Position numbers and translations under genes: made by a program. From the NCBI GenBank assembly GCA_037043455.1, contig JAWPHD010000002.1, positions 930,001 through 994,000 on the forward strand: a stretch of DNA of 64,000 bases, given 5' to 3'. The DNA is from Cyrtodaria siliqua (lineage: Eukaryota; Mollusca; Bivalvia; Adapedonta; Hiatellidae). Every line of letters begins with the position of its first letter. The first letter of the stretch is position 1. Below, in pieces: positions 31,349-61,180 of this stretch. A model generated the notes under the pieces. The model saw only the letters and a program-made list of their open reading frames with translations, ran no database searches and was not told the DNA's origin.

Positions 31349-31529
31349 TAAACGATCAACAATGTGATGTAGGGAGACATGATGTCATCAGTTGTCATGT
31401 GCATATGAAATTTGGGATCAATCCGTTCGAAACTGTGAGAAATGCATGTAATAGAAATGAGTTAATGTGAGGGGACGGTTTTCTAAAACTTTGTCAGATG
31501 CTTTGTTGGATCAAAGGACATCATGTAAT

Positions 31530-31860
31530 GCTAAATTTGCCAAGGTCAAGGTCATATTTTGCATTATTTTCTCATTAACTGTAAGTGATTGCCTCATTTT
31601 CTTTGATACTTGGGCCATATGTATTGTTGGCATTGGCAGACGTCACTGAAAGACAAATATTACTAAGGTCAAGGTCATATATTGCTCGATTTCCCAAACT
31701 TAACCTCAGTTAACTTTATGCGATTTCCTTACTTTGTCTTTGATACTTGGTCATATGTATATTGTTGGCATTGGTGGACATCGCTGAACGACACCATGGT
31801 CAAGGTCATATTTTGCGTTATTTTCCCTATTAAAACGTCACGTTTCTGATATTAAACTCA
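31530..31860. repeat. Direct repeats with aaggtcaaggtcatattttg
   Basis: Three units of about 120-135 bp share ccaaggtcaaggtcatattt, ctttgatacttgg and catatgtat-ttgttggcattgg. It may be an eroded array element. Confidence 0.65.
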
Positions 31861-32395
31861 AGAGACGACAGGATTTCTATATAGGCCCCACTTCACTTTG
31901 TGAAAGCAGGTGTATATCTGGAGGTATTCTACCCCACTACGAATAATAAATCTAAGGTATTATGGTATAATTTTTTGTCCAGCTTTGTATAGACAAGATT
32001 GATTGGAAATAAACAAACAACAACAGCATATACCATGAAATACTTATTATTAAGTTTACAATGATTTAAAACAACTGAGACACAAAGATTATCACATTTG
32101 ATACATACTCACTATAAACCTACATACAACCCATGGTGCATTTACATATGAAACATGCGTTTACCTGTAGACAAGGTCAAAGAAAGAGACCAGTATAGTA
32201 TGATCATGCTTTGTATTTTAGGATAATACATCAGTTAAAGAAGAGAAACATTATTATTATAATTCTACTATACCACAAGCTACTTCTCCAGACCAAATGC
32301 AGATCCAGGATTTTTTGGCAGGAGAGTAATGGCCTACACTTATATAACCATAATTTTATCCGCCAAGCACCACCATCTTCCAAAACTTTGTGAAG
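31861..32395. other. Intergenic, no feature seen
   Basis: AT-rich sequence between repeats. Short ORFs here have no recognisable features. Confidence 0.4.
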
Positions 32396-32590
32396 TGCGT
32401 GGTAGAGCGTCGAACTCAGAATCGAGAGGTTGTGCGTTCGATCTTCGCCGCAGCCATGTTATTTATCCTTGAGCAAGATTATTTATCCACATTGCTTAGT
32501 ACTGGTTCTACCCAGGAAGCCATCGAGAGTGATTAATCTAAGTTGCAATAACTTGTTTCGCAATCGATGTCAAATAAATATGTTTAAACT
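32396..32590 (+). mobile_element. tRNA-derived SINE (family A)
   Basis: The head gcgtggtagagcgtcgaact and a B-box-like gtgcgttcgatcttcg are followed by the same catgttatttatccttgagc body as the copy at 8.7 kb. The end contains cgatgtcaaataaat. Confidence 0.75.
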
Positions 32591-32705
32591 AACACTGTAT
32601 TTGTAAAATCAATCAACTCCAAACACTAACTGTATAACTTAAGATAACTGTAAATAATCAGAACAAATCAAGAATTGCGTTTTACGGCAGCGAAACACAA
32701 TAATG

Positions 32706-33040
32706 GTTAAAGGGACACGTGGTAAATCTTGTTTTTTTATTTTTTAAAACCCACCGCGTAGTTAGTTTTTATACATAACTTGCATTTGTTCAATCATTAA
32801 TATTAATTATAATAATAGTATAAAGCAAAATCTTTTTACATATTAATTGTTTATTATACTGTACCAATAATATATTTAAACCTCTACCTCTGGCAGAATA
32901 GGATGAAAAATTGAAAACTCAAAATTTTATTTAATTATATGCAAGCAAGTTTAAGGTTAAAATAATACTGGATAAATAAATCGAGACGCTAATTTCAATG
33001 CTTGATAAACTCTTCAAGATTGCCGTATGTCCCTTTAATA
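32706..33040. mobile_element. MITE family B
   Basis: Ends ttaaagggacac and gtccctttaa form short terminal inverted repeats. The interior shares caatcattaatattaa and aaatcgagacgctaatt with the copy at 58030-58455. Confidence 0.75.
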
Positions 33041-33719
33041 TATGTTGCCAAGACGGATATAAAACTTCCTTGTTCCAAGCCTCATTAATACAAGTTACGA
33101 GATACAAATTGGAGGCATGGATACGCAGACTTCTTAATCATAGGAGAATTGGTTACTGCAACTCCCATTGTTAAAATCCTAGTAGACCACTCTTGATATC
33201 GTGTAAGGGTTAACCAGTGGTCCAAATTCTTAGTAGTTTTGACCGCTCCCTAAAAGTTTTTAAGGATAGTGTCAACACAGCAGTGTTTTGAGTTGAGTAG
33301 AATACAAGGGTTTTAAGTTAAAGGTCGAAAGCATTACAGCTGAGCAGGTAAATTTCACATTTCAATAATCTTCTATAAACCTACCGGGGTATCTTATTTT
33401 TTTAAACTTGACAAAAAAATTAATTTAATTTATTTATAGCAAATAATTCATTATTATTATAATTCATTATTATTATAATATCAAACAAGTGATTGTTCAA
33501 TTTGAAAATGTCTAAAAAACTGATATGTAGCAACATACTGACAACACACGCGTTGTCATGATTTGATTTGAGATTTGTTCTACCCATATTACTAGCTTTT
33601 AAAGAAATGTTAAAGAGTATGTTGCACTTATCTTGAACAAATATCATTTAAAAGAGGATTAAAAAGAACGTGGAAAAACTGCCAAAATAAAAACACAATT
33701 CCTTTAAAAACACAGAGAT

Positions 33720-33925
33720 ATGATCATTTGGAAATATATGTCATCAAGCCCTTTTCCATATGTCGTATTGATACTTTTTGTAAATAAAATCATTAATTGT
33801 ATACAAATTTTAAGTCATATTTTACTTCTACCTGCAGTGATATTTGTTTTTACCATTAAATGATACATTGTATTTATCAATATGCCATATATAGAATAAA
33901 AGGGCTTGATGACAACATCATTCCA
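33720..33925. repeat. Inverted-repeat (foldback) element
   Basis: Left atcaagcccttttccata (about 33743) and right ttaaaagggcttgatga-type sequence (about 33897-33913) are inverted copies. Flanks continue as partial complements. Confidence 0.55.
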
Positions 33926-34034
33926 AGATGGCCACCTCCATTTGTTTCTTTGAAAGGTTTTTATTATTATTTAATTATTTCACCCTTTTCTAAGTTTTTA
34001 TACAGCGGTTTTAAATAAAACTTGTTTGAGTTAA

Positions 34035-34140
34035 CTGAATTCGGTTTTACGGCGTACCAACACATGGAAGGTTATATGGCGCCTAACAGGAATGAACATG
34101 CCAGGCTCACCCTCCATTTACAACTTGTGAAAAGTGTAAC
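34035..34140 (-). mobile_element. SINE family C fragment
   Basis: It contains tcggttttacggcgtaccaa followed by ggttatatggcgcctaacag and ccaggctcaccctcca, the 3' half of the family in inverse orientation. Confidence 0.75.
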
Positions 34141-34977
34141 AACTTAAGATTACACAGGAACACACTTTACACAATAAAACATACATATCATAGACTCAAT
34201 CCACAAATACAAACTGGGTTAACAATTACATTGATATTGGCAGTTTTTCTTCTTTTATAAAACTAAAGAAACAATAAAAACAATCTAAGTGTTTAAAAAA
34301 CACAGTAAAATCGTTTGACCAACAATCATCATTTAACATCACTGTAATCATTGTAACACAAGTATTATTAACAAAGGTGTACAACTTCAGGCGAACCGTA
34401 AAAATATCCGTTTGCCGTTTCCCTACCTATGCAGGAAAAAGGGTTGTTCCCCGTACTTTTTATAGCATTTCTATATATATTTTTTTGTTCATGCTATTTT
34501 AATGGGTTTTTTTAAAGGTTTTTAGTCTTCAGAAGAAAACAAAATCACCTACATTTTAACTTATAAAAGCCTGGGTTGGGAAACAGCAACTAATCACTTT
34601 TTAAGGATGGCCTAACCAGAATAAAATAATGAATGGTGCATTACAACCTTTAACAGCTTAGGTCATATCGGGTTGGAATGGGGGGTAATGAAATATTGTT
34701 CACAAAAATATCAACCCTCTATGTGAGGTATTATGCTTCTTGGGAAACAAGTGTACACAAATATACCTAAAAAAGTCTCTAGGATAAAATGGAATTGAAA
34801 TGTTTTACAAAATGGTGTCCTCTTTACTTTGGTCTTTAAATTGCTCCCAAGACTGGTACAATTACACGTTTTTTGTGTGTAACACTCGTTCAGTTAATTT
34901 CTGTTAAATAAATGGTATGCAACGCTTTTTTTTACATACAAACTGTACATAACATTTTAATGAAAAAGGAGTCGAGC

Positions 34978-35295
34978 TGAACTGAATTGAGTTTTAAGGC
35001 GCACCAACACATGAAGGCTTTATGGAGCCTAACGTTCATGAACATGCCAGGCTCATCCTCCATGTACATCGAGATAAAATATGGAGAATGGGCCTAGGAC
35101 CTTCTCACCCTGAACTGCAGAGTTGCTGCAAATTCTATTGTAGACACTCCATTTAGTTGAGCTGAAATGGGTTTTACGGCGCACCAACACTAAAGGTTAT
35201 ATGGCACCAACAGGAATGAACATTCCAGGACCACTCTCCATTCACATCTAGATACCAATATGCAGAATGGGCCTAGAATCTTATCAAGAAGAACC
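34978..35295 (-). mobile_element. Two tandem SINE family C copies
   Basis: Successive copies begin near 34978 (gagttttaaggcgcaccaac) and 35157 (tgggttttacggcgcaccaa). Both have the gaacatgccagg or gaacattccagg body and gaatgggcctag. The first retains the aactgcagagttgctgc segment. Confidence 0.8.
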
Positions 35296-36343
35296 ACGAT
35301 CATGTTTGTAAAGTGCCAAATAACACGAACTGAAGTGCCAAATAACACAAACTACATACACTTGTGTTTACCAAAACACAGTCAGTCATCAGGGGTGTTG
35401 TGTGTGTTTGTAGTTCTAGATTTATAGTCCCTCCACTGTTTGTGAAGTGACAGATACTTGCAAGTCCTATTCTATTATCTGAAGAAACTTTTTTTTTATT
35501 TTATTGGTAGCGGAGTAAAATGCTTTTTAATGGAGTATTTTATAATAAAAGAATATGTTGGGGGTGGGGGTAAAAAACCGAGTATTCTGCACCCCTTCCA
35601 GGTAAATTTAAATAGGAAGCCCTAAATGAAGTTCAAAAGGAAAGACTAGATTTTAAGGTTTTTCAACAAAAACTCATCAAACCCACTGAATTAATGTTAA
35701 CGGTCATTACACCAATTTTACAGAGACAATCTCTAGGTGCCAAAAATAAATTCCTATAAAACCCAATCAACCTATTGAAGTATAACGAGACACAAACTCA
35801 CATCTTCCTTAATTAAATATCAAGTGTTACAACTTAAAGAGTCTATCATACTAAAACATGCAGTCAACTCAAAACAAAACATTGATTATCTAAGTTGGGC
35901 CGCCACTTTATTCAAGTAGAATTAAAGAAAACATACACGCATAAAATGACCGATCACCCCGATACATTATATACAATGTATATACATTATTATACACTAT
36001 ACATAAATTTTCGGTGTTATTTCCAATGGGGAATTTGTGTAGTCGATACATATGTCGATACAATATTAAGGTTTGTGGACACCAAAGGTTTCGACTCACA
36101 AGTTCATTATGGACATATAGGCAGACATACACGAATGCTACATCGACTAGAAAAGTCTTCAGTTTTAATACACGAGCATTCTATATTAAATTATCGTTCA
36201 CAGCTACTCTTTATATAAAATTAAGTAGCATAAGATTTCTACGAGCCTCGGAAAGTAGGAATATGGAGTCTTCATGTATGGTATATGCAGTTCATGTATT
36301 GTAATTTATACATAAACACATATGGTAAATGCGTTTTTAATGT

Positions 36344-36482
36344 AGTCGAGTTGAATATTTTTTTACGCGCACCAACACAAGGTGATATGGCACCAATAGG
36401 AATGAACATTCCAGGCCCACTCTTCATTTACTTCACAAAACTATGCAGAATGGGCCTAGAACCTTCTCACCTGCCGATGTAA
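36344..36482 (-). mobile_element. SINE family C fragment
   Basis: It has ttttttacgcgcaccaacac, ggtgatatggcaccaatagg, then gcagaatgggcctagaacct, in inverse orientation. ORFs reading through this fragment are spurious. Confidence 0.75.
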
Positions 36483-36539
36483 TTTCTTGCCTTGAACTTA
36501 TTTCTAACTCAAAAGATCAACATTTGGTGTTACAGGCTC

Positions 36540-36920
36540 CGTGGCAGGCAGAATCCTATGCACTTAAGTTTTACTTTGATAACAAACACGAGTACGAACC
36601 ACATTATTACGCGGGCATAACAACATAAAACATTGCTTGATGACATGGTCATTGGTATACACTGTACAAGTATCACAAGGAAAACTTAATGGTCATCCGT
36701 TTATATATAGTCATCCATATACGGAGGGCTGAACATGCAACTGTTGTATCTTCTTTATGTATATATATATAGTTACAACAGTTTAGAGTTCACCCCTCTA
36801 TTATTATTATTACAGGTCACGTGTGAGGAATACCCATATTTACTTCTTTTTCTTGAGGCGCTAGTTTCAGACAATGCTGTTCATTGCCAAAATCTAAATC
36901 GAATCCAGTACAAGTGAACT
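36540..36920 (+). other. Two exon-like open segments, unidentified
   Basis: After ttggtgttacag (36527-36538) the frame is open to a TAA at about 36628. After ttattattacag (about 36816) it is open to a TGA at about 36917. Each follows an acceptor-like tract but ends in its own stop, and neither has a recognisable domain or a convincing donor. They may be chance ORFs. Confidence 0.15.
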
Positions 36921-37516
36921 ACATATTGAAACAAAATACAAAGAGCTCAAAAGACCGCCTCTAGTAAGAGACCAACTGCTTTAAGAGACCACCTGTGTTA
37001 AGAGACCACCTGTGTTAAGAGACCCGTTTTACTCTTCTATTTAATGGTTTCTTAATTCAGGTTTAACGACTTTTATTCCTCATCTATTTCCCAAAAGTGA
37101 AGTTGTCTTTAAGGACCCCAACACCGGTGTATATACAATTATTTTTTATCGGTGCCACATAATTTCTGCGCACCATAAGCTAAAGCAATCGCCCCAAATA
37201 ATGGTCGCACGGCATTTAACATGTTCAAAACACACTGTTACCGTGACAATACATGTACATACAACAGTTTACTGACAAGTCAAATACGTTGCATAATTAC
37301 ATATCGTAGGTCAGGAAATGGCTGAACTACATTTATTAACGCTAGAATAATCTTTGGACACAACTAGATATTAAATCGACGGTTCAACACTGCTGTACCT
37401 TCATATAAATGAAGAAAAGAAACACCAGTGTTGCAATGAACCCTTGAAATAGGTAAAGCCCCTTAGCAGGCGTTGCAATTATGTTTAATATACATAGAGG
37501 ATCTTACACGAGTACT

Positions 37517-37617
37517 CATTCATTATTGAATTTATTAAACGAGTTGGCAAAATGATGCAAGAGCCTCGCATTATATCATTTTTGCTAACAAGTTTAATAA
37601 ATTCAATAATGAATGAG
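37517..37617. repeat. Perfect-arm palindromic element
   Basis: Arms ctcattcattattgaattta (left, extending to ttaaac) and the exact inverted copy on the right are about 26 bp each, around a loop of about 48 bp that itself has partial symmetry (aaaatgatgcaa and atatcattttt). Confidence 0.8.
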
Positions 37618-37819
37618 AACGAATGTTAGATTCTATTTATTACATAACTTATAACGCCACAATTAATATGTCAGAAAACGTACATTAACGTGACGTCCAC
37701 GTCGTCATTAACATTGTTATACCACTAGTGGAATATCGAAAATATTGAATGGTGTCATTACACTCCCACACCGCATGCTATGTGATAAATAATGATATTA
37801 CGGGGCTGAACTGATGCTA

Positions 37820-38110
37820 AACAGACTGAAGACTGTGTTCATGTGGGCGTCCTGTACTCTACAGTATAAGAACCTTTCATGGGTATCCAGTGAAGATAGG
37901 GAATTCCAACCTGAGATATGTTTTTTATTGGAACCGAGGCTCCTATCTGAACCGAAACCCCCCGATAGACTCTTTTTCTTGCATATCAGAGACATGTTAT
38001 GCATTGACGCCGCCAGCTACTAACGTTCTGCATGTTATCCTGCATACCGGACGTTGGTGCGCGCGACTTTTATCTTTACCCATAAAGTTCCATGTAAAAC
38101 ATGGATAGCC
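37820..38110. mobile_element. MITE-like repeat, copy 1
   Basis: It shares in order ctttcatgg-tatcc-gtgaa, gggaattccaacc, tatgttttt-attgga and ctactaacgtt-tgcatgtt with a copy at about 61895-62115. The interior is an imperfect inverted repeat. Confidence 0.55.
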
Positions 38111-39470
38111 CTATCCGGTATGCAGCACTGTGTTTTCAGTATTCGTAGCAATGCTTAGTCTGTCCAAATTATGTTTTAGCTATTCCTTTGTAGTACACTT
38201 AATACTCCAAATAGTATAATTAAAACAAATTTTGACAAACTGAAGACAGAACACCAAACTATTAATGATAATTTATTTACTGCTGAAGCTTACCATCATT
38301 AGATGAATTTAAAAATGTTTGCCATTTTAAAAGCATTTTACCGGTACTATGAAAAGCACCCCTTATCAGGAACACGTACACAGCACGTGATTCCAGGCAT
38401 GGCACGTGTATTCAAACTCAATAGTTCATTAACATTACAACTAAGCCTTTCTTTGTCGTTTATACTACAGGGGCCATGTTATCCAAGGGCGTGTTTATAT
38501 AAAATATGCTAACATTTGGACAAAAGGAACCATTTATACGCTCTTCTATACCGTTTAAAATATATTGCAAAGGCGGGGGCTCCAGTAACAAAATGTTAAG
38601 GAGGTATTGTCTTTTAATCAAAAATGTAGTTGTTACTAAGATAACTTTTAATTTCAAGTTTTTCTCAATAAAATTGGTGATTTTGGATAAAATTGAAACA
38701 AAAAAATGTTTAGATGATTAATTTAATTTAATTAAAATTGATGATTTTTTTAAAGAGTGACTAATGGCACTCGAGTACTTTCTGTAAATGCAGCCACTGT
38801 CCGCAATTGCCAAAGTCCCTTTGATAATAATAAAATTGATGTTTTAAAATAAAGGAGGTATTTAACAAGATAAACTGTTCTTGCAGTTTGAAGTGGTTCA
38901 TATAAATATAAAAATACTCTCTTCTTTTATCTTGCATACATCATTTTATTATATACTTTCCAGTGAAATAGTGGATTTTATGATTAAAATAAAACCTTAC
39001 ATTTTCATTGTTATATTTCACATGTGAAAATATATATTTTCACTCAAAAGGAGGTCATGCAACTGTTGACGTTATTGACGTCATTGTTTCGGCACATTAT
39101 ATTTGATCTGCATAAATTTCCAGGTTGTGATTATATAATAAATAGACTATTATAGTATAAAATTTTGTTGGTTTGTCGTGATTATGGATTTAAAATAAAT
39201 CCTATATTCATTGAAAACAAACAAATATCCTCTATATAGTTTACTTAATATTTGGCATATCTCCGATATTTGGGTCAATACATTTATATATTACTTATAT
39301 TGTTCATCTTCACACTCCGACAGTATATATAGCACAATATAACCTATTCAATATTTAATAACATCATTCATTCATTCAAGTTTTTAGTTTCTGAATTTTA
39401 GGTAGTTAGTAATAATGGTAGATAATAATTCATCTATTGCCTTCACACACGCATATAATAATAACAAGAG
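38111..39470. other. Intergenic, no gene seen
   Basis: AT-rich sequence of low complexity. The ORFs on both strands here lack codon or domain signals. Confidence 0.4.
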
Positions 39471-39473
39471 GTC

Positions 39474-40727
39474 AATGACCTTGAAGCTCTACTGATTGAT
39501 TTTGATTTCAGGAAGTAGTCGCTACAGACTTGTTTTTTGAAAAATTATTTTTAGCTGTGGCGGCCATCTTGAATTTCCGGCCGACCTGAAATTTTGCTAG
39601 GATCAATTAGACATCAAGAGCAACATTCCTGAGAAGTTTCATGAAAATCCGTCAAGTAGTTTCACAGGAATAGTCGCTACAAGTTTTCATTATATAACTC
39701 TATGTAAACAAAGATGGCCGCTGACAGCCATGTTTAACGTCGAATCAAAATAATGTTTGACTCTGATAACCATCATGTCATGCTGATCATTTTACAAAAA
39801 GTCCCATATCAATATCACTTATAGTTTTCAAGACGTAGTCGCTACAAACTTCTTTTTTAAAAATCTATTTTTAGCTGTGGCGGCCATCTTGAATTTCTGG
39901 CCGATCTGAAATTTTGCTAGGATCAATAAGACATTAAGAGCAATATTCCTGTAAAGTTTCATGAAAATCTGTCGAGTAGTTTCAAAGGAGTAGTCGCTAC
40001 AAGTTTTTACTATATAACTGTATGTAAACAAAGATGGCCTCTGGCAGCCATGTTTAACGTTGAATCAAAACGATTTTTGACAAGGACCAACATCATGTCA
40101 TGCTGATCATTTTAGTAAAAGTCCCATATCAATATCACTTATAGTTTTCAAGAAGTAGTCGCTACAAACTTGTATTTTGAAAATTTATTTTTAGCCGTGG
40201 CGACCATCTTGAATTTCCGGCCGACCTGAAATTTTGCTAGGATCAATTAGACATCAAGAGCAACATTCCTGTGAAGTTTCATGAAAATCCGTCAAGTAGT
40301 TTCAGATGAGTAGTAGCTACAAGTTTTCATTATATAACTCTATGTAAACAAAGATGGCCGCTGGCAGCCATGTTTAACGTCGAATCAAAACGATTTTCGA
40401 CAAGGACCAACATCATGTCATGCTGATCATTTTAGAAAAAGTCCCATATCAATACCACTTATAGTTTTCATAAAGAAGTCGCTACAAACTTGTTTTTTAA
40501 AAACCTATTTTTAGATCTGGCGGCCATCTTGGATTTCACATCAACATGAATTTTTGCTAGGATCAACTAGACTTCATGGGCAACATTTCTGTAAAGTTTC
40601 ATGAAAATCCATTCAGTAGTTTCAGAGGAGAAGTCGCTACAAAAAAAGTTTACAGACAGACGGACGGACAGACGGACTCCGCACCACGGCATAAGCTCTG
40701 CTGATCTCTGATCAGTAGAGCTAAAAA
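39474..40727 (-). mobile_element. Array element family 1, intergenic copy downstream of GSK3
   Basis: It runs from acaagaggtcaatgacc to gatcagtagagctaaaa with about four monomers and a gacagacggacggacagacg simple sequence. Both ends look complete. Confidence 0.9.
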
Positions 40728-40924
40728 ATCAGAATCCTCTTTTTGGCATTACATTCTACTATTAGACAGAGTTATAAACACTAGGATTATAAATTATTAA
40801 TTTTTATAAAAATACATGTTGATGTTTAAATCGGAATCACAAAAATCAACGCCATTAAATCGACTTGAATGAAATTAACAAAGGGTTACAACTATTGTTG
40901 ATAGTCTGAATCTTCGGAAGTAAT

Positions 40925-41345
40925 GGAGCCGAATTGAATGCTGGTTAACTACTCGACACATAACAGGTTATTTAGATCTGCCCCAGAGAGACGGAAAGGA
41001 TACATAAGAATCTGGAAACTTTCCATTGTAACTAACAAATTTGATTCCTGTACACCTCTCGCCATTCGTAAGAATCGACACTTCCTCACAAGTCGAGCTC
41101 ACAGTGGGATTCAAACCTGCAGCGGTGAGAGGCTAGAAGGTTTACGTCATAACCACTCGACCACGGTGCATCTCGGATACATAGGAGTCAGCACGGCCCG
41201 GTTTTCGTCCCTATCAGACGCAGGAGGCTTAGAGAACGTGTCTTGCCAAGTACACACCAACCAAACTCAGTGGTGCTAGTGAGGTTTGAACCATGGTCCT
41301 CAAGATCTGAAGTCCACTGTGCTACAAGTGTTGGGAGCCATTACT
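40925..41345 (-). mobile_element. SINE family D copy
   Basis: It shares taggttatttagatctgccc, agagacggaaaggatacata and a tRNA-like end (gtgggattcaaacctgca with a following A-box complement near 41160) with the copy at 59890-60205. A second tRNA-like text near 41283-41335 suggests a composite. Confidence 0.6.
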
Positions 41346-42284
41346 CGATCATAAACCCTAGTGGTATAATAATGGCATTTTGACCCGTGTAATCAGGTCC
41401 TTCAAAGGAAGGCATGACAAATTTGATATCCTCATTAGAACTGATGTACAGATGACAACCAAAGGACTGGCATTTGAAGGCTTTTTTGTGGTACTTGTGT
41501 TTCCACTTCCTTCTAAATGTCGTGTTCAAGTTGTGGAAAAAGCACCTTTTATTCTCATTTTGGAAGCAATGATTAATAAGGGGCAATTCTGAATTCATGA
41601 TATCATATCAACCAATGCTCGTGTTAACTTCTGAATGATAAATCATATGTCGCTGCATTTAGGTTAAAATCTCATTTTGTAGCTAGCTATATAAATATAG
41701 TGAAATAAAAAAAATGGTGGTTGGTAGTCAATGACGAAATAAACTGCTGGTGGGTGTCAAGGACCGATGATTGTTGTTATATGGATGTAAAAGACCACAT
41801 TATTAATTTATCTTGGTAGCAAAAGTAATTTTTACTTGTACTTTTTAAACTTCACAATTTTCTATAAAATCACGTTCACATATTTCTCTTTATATACCGA
41901 TGTTCAAAACCTGTCACTACGACCGTCTTCTTTAATTGTTAACATTAATTGTTAACATTTCTTAATTTTTTTTTGTGAAATTTTAAACCATCGTTAAATT
42001 TAAGATTAACTATGTGTTAAGGCATGACAAATTTGATATCCTCATAACCAACAAAATGGGATTCTACAATTTGTTGGGTTGTTAAAAGTGTCTTTACTCA
42101 GATAACTGGGTTGTACAGAATGAAATGAAAATGTTTTTTTTCTTCAGTTTATTGGTTTGTACACATGGTACAGGGTTAAATGTCTTAACAATTCTTTATT
42201 ATTTTCAAAGTTGTGTTACTAGATGGTTGGTTGTTTTACGTAATTTTCAGCAAATTTTAGGCTATATATGATGGTCGACTTTTT

Positions 42285-42455
42285 CATGAGGCAAACCACA
42301 CACATTTTCCTGGGTAGAACCAGTACTGTATACCCCCCACCACCCATAAGAAGACTTTCTCACAAGTTGAGCTCCCAGTGGGAATCAAACCATTAATGGT
42401 GGGAGGCAAGAAGGTTTCAAACGCAGTGTCTTTACCATCCCGGTCACGGAAGCGC
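42285..42455 (-). mobile_element. SINE fragment with tRNA-like end
   Basis: It contains ttcctgggtagaaccagtac, also seen near 18733, then gtgggaatcaaaccattaat, resembling an inverted B box. Confidence 0.5.
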
Positions 42456-42859
42456 TGTAGAGACGGACGGTGACGTCGATAGACCGCCCACCATCCTTAA
42501 GAATCGACAAAAGAAAGTAAACAAACACATTGCAACTCAGCAAAAAATGAATTATTTACATGAATTAGCTCCCTGCTTTAAAGTGCATATATTTTATAAA
42601 AAAAAGTGTTGTTTTTAGGTAAAATTTTTACTATTACTCACACACAACTCCCACACATGTAATTAATAAAATCGAATAAAACAAAGGACAATGACCATAT
42701 GAAATAATAAATAAAATGGAAAATGAAGGGAATTTTTCCAACCTCTGTTTTCTTGAACAGATGTTATCAAGCAGGTCCTGAAGATTGTGATGGTTATGCC
42801 CTAATTTATTCTTCATTATCAATTCAACTTTCAATATGTTCAATTAAGAGAGTGATTTT

Positions 42860-44395
42860 GCATTTCTTTAACAAAATTTGATAATGATGTTGCAAAACAT
42901 CTATTTTAACACCGTCAATATTTTTGTTTAAGCATTCTTTATTTTAGCACGACTGAATGAAATAAATAAAATGAAGTTCCTTTTCTGTATATTCTTGCTT
43001 GACTGAGACAGTTTGCCGTGCTAAAATTATCCCGGTTGTCCGAGCACATATTAACAGTTTGTTAGGCCAATATTAACACACTTAGTTTTCTAAGCCAGTA
43101 GTAACCCCTTTTTGTGATACTCCAACTAAGGTACTGTACTAGTGGTTATGTTTGCGACTTGGAAATGTTTGCAAATTTCGCTAACGATGTCTTTTCGCAA
43201 AAATAACTGCCAGCATAAATATTCTTGTCTGGTTTTCGACACGTGTTATCCGTCACTAGTACAGTATAGCAAAAATCATATGAATAAACACAGATAACTA
43301 GAACTAGCAATCAATCATAGAACTAGCAGTACTCAATCATCCAACCTGGATATATTTTTTTCTGATATTTATCAGTAACAGTACAGTAACTATTAAACAA
43401 AAAACATTAATTTAAACAACTATTTTCCGATTTTCTATATATATTCTCCTAGAGATACGGATACCGTGAAAAGTTCAATTAAAGACAAACACCACTGAAA
43501 CAAAAAAAGATATTTACAAGATACTAATTAGGTTTCAATGTAATACAACGCATTTGTTTCCGTATATAAAACCCCATGCTCCAAGCAACCATACTGTGCA
43601 TTCAAAAGCATACACAACACTCTATTGTACAGTTATGTTTCAGTCCTTTTGTTAAAACACAACACACTATATCCCAGCGATTGAAACCTGTTTAAACGAC
43701 ACATTTTCTCAATTGCAGTCGCTGACGTTCACTGCAACTACTGATGAGAATATTATCAAATGATTAAGAAACATGCCAAGTTTAGTATGAATTAACACAT
43801 AATGTGTACGTCATGATATCACGAAGAATGATTCCGGTTTTTCCGCAAGTGTTTGAGCACTTATTATCGAAATGACTAAATCACAAGAAACAATGTCAGA
43901 AGTAAACTGTGTATTTCCTGGAAAAACGTCCTATCACTCCTCTCGAAAAAATCATCACTTTCTCAGTTAAAAACTTCTTCGCTGCAACTGCTATTTAAAC
44001 TCAACTCATCACTGTAAACTTTCTAGTTCTGTTTACTTTAAAAACTTCAAATTAAAACCAGTTTGTCATGTCAGGCATACAAGTGCATATGTCTCTGGCG
44101 ACTAAAAATCCGCAAGTTGCAAAAACTATTTTCATGCCCTATGCACATGCTATTAATCCTGATATAGCATGGCAAATATCTATAATAACTTCTGAAAATT
44201 CATCCCCACATGAACACACGTAAGGTTCGGTACTTACGCACCGTGTGTAAATAAATCCTTCTGCATTTATATGAAAACTAATATTCCTCGAATGATTTAA
44301 TTATACCTTCACAAGGCATATCACCTGTCTAGACTGAAACCTACATGCAAATGTACACATAATTTCGCCATGAAGCGAAAACTGTCAATTTTTAT
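42860..44395. other. Intergenic / presumed GSK3 3' UTR side, no feature seen
   Basis: AT-rich sequence downstream of the GSK3 stop. I see no repeat structure, and no clear poly-A signal could be assigned on the minus strand. Confidence 0.35.
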
Positions 44396-44443
44396 AAATA
44401 ATGTTTTGTTGTGTGTTTTTTCTCATCTATAATTCTACTGTCC

Positions 44444-60601
<16,158 letters not shown>

Positions 60602-60734
60602 CTGGAAATAAAAAATAATCAGGCTGCACAGATGAACTGTAACATTTACACACACAAAAAACAACAAGAACATTTATAATGTTTTCAAATACAACGGAAT
60701 ATATTACATCAATCTTTGACAACACTATAAACAT

Positions 60735-61180
60735 TGATATATATATATCTAGTGTATTTCTGAAACTATCTTGAGATGCCTTTTAAGCGGACTGAACCTA
60801 AAAATTCAGAGTATCCAGGTCACAGAATTTAAGCCATTCAATCTCAAACAATTATCAGGAGATTGTCGTTGTTAAAATTTCTATTTGCACAATAGGTTTG
60901 AAGAAGTTATATATACTACTCAAAATTTGCTAAGGATCACTTTTATTCTTCCATATAATTTTATTAGAAATTAATTCACAATAAAGATATTAATTTCATT
61001 GATACTTCAACAATTCCACAATTTGAATCAAGTCATGAGATCACATGACCATACACTGCCCTAAATAATTTCGTGTAAAATAGAAATAATGTTATTTATT
61101 TCAGCAAGAAATTTAGACAGCAAAAAAGTGACCCTTAGCAAATTTTGAGTAGTATATATTGCCTCCAAAACAAAACATAA
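60735..61180. other. Upstream of GSK3 exon 2, no feature seen
   Basis: AT-rich sequence. A short segment (caaaatttgctaaggatcac near 60921) recurs inverted near 61130 (gtgacccttagcaaattttg), so a foldback of about 220 bp is present. No GSK3 exon 1 was found. Confidence 0.45.
60905..61160. mobile_element. Foldback element upstream of GSK3 exon 2
   Basis: Left atatatactactcaaaatttg with ctaaggatcac (about 60909-60941) and right gtgacccttagcaaattttg with agtagtatatat (about 61130-61160) are inverted copies. The interior is A/T-rich with partly pairing aataattt runs. Confidence 0.65.

Noticed and set aside
35895..36304. Overlapping ORFs near 36 kb
   Set aside because: Tyr/His/Ile-rich low-complexity translations of AT-rich DNA with opposite-strand mirrors; no conserved motif.
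41341..41598. Overlapping ORFs on both strands
   Set aside because: Neither has domain features, and the region carries SINE-derived text just upstream. Only the duplicated 26-mer was kept as an observation.
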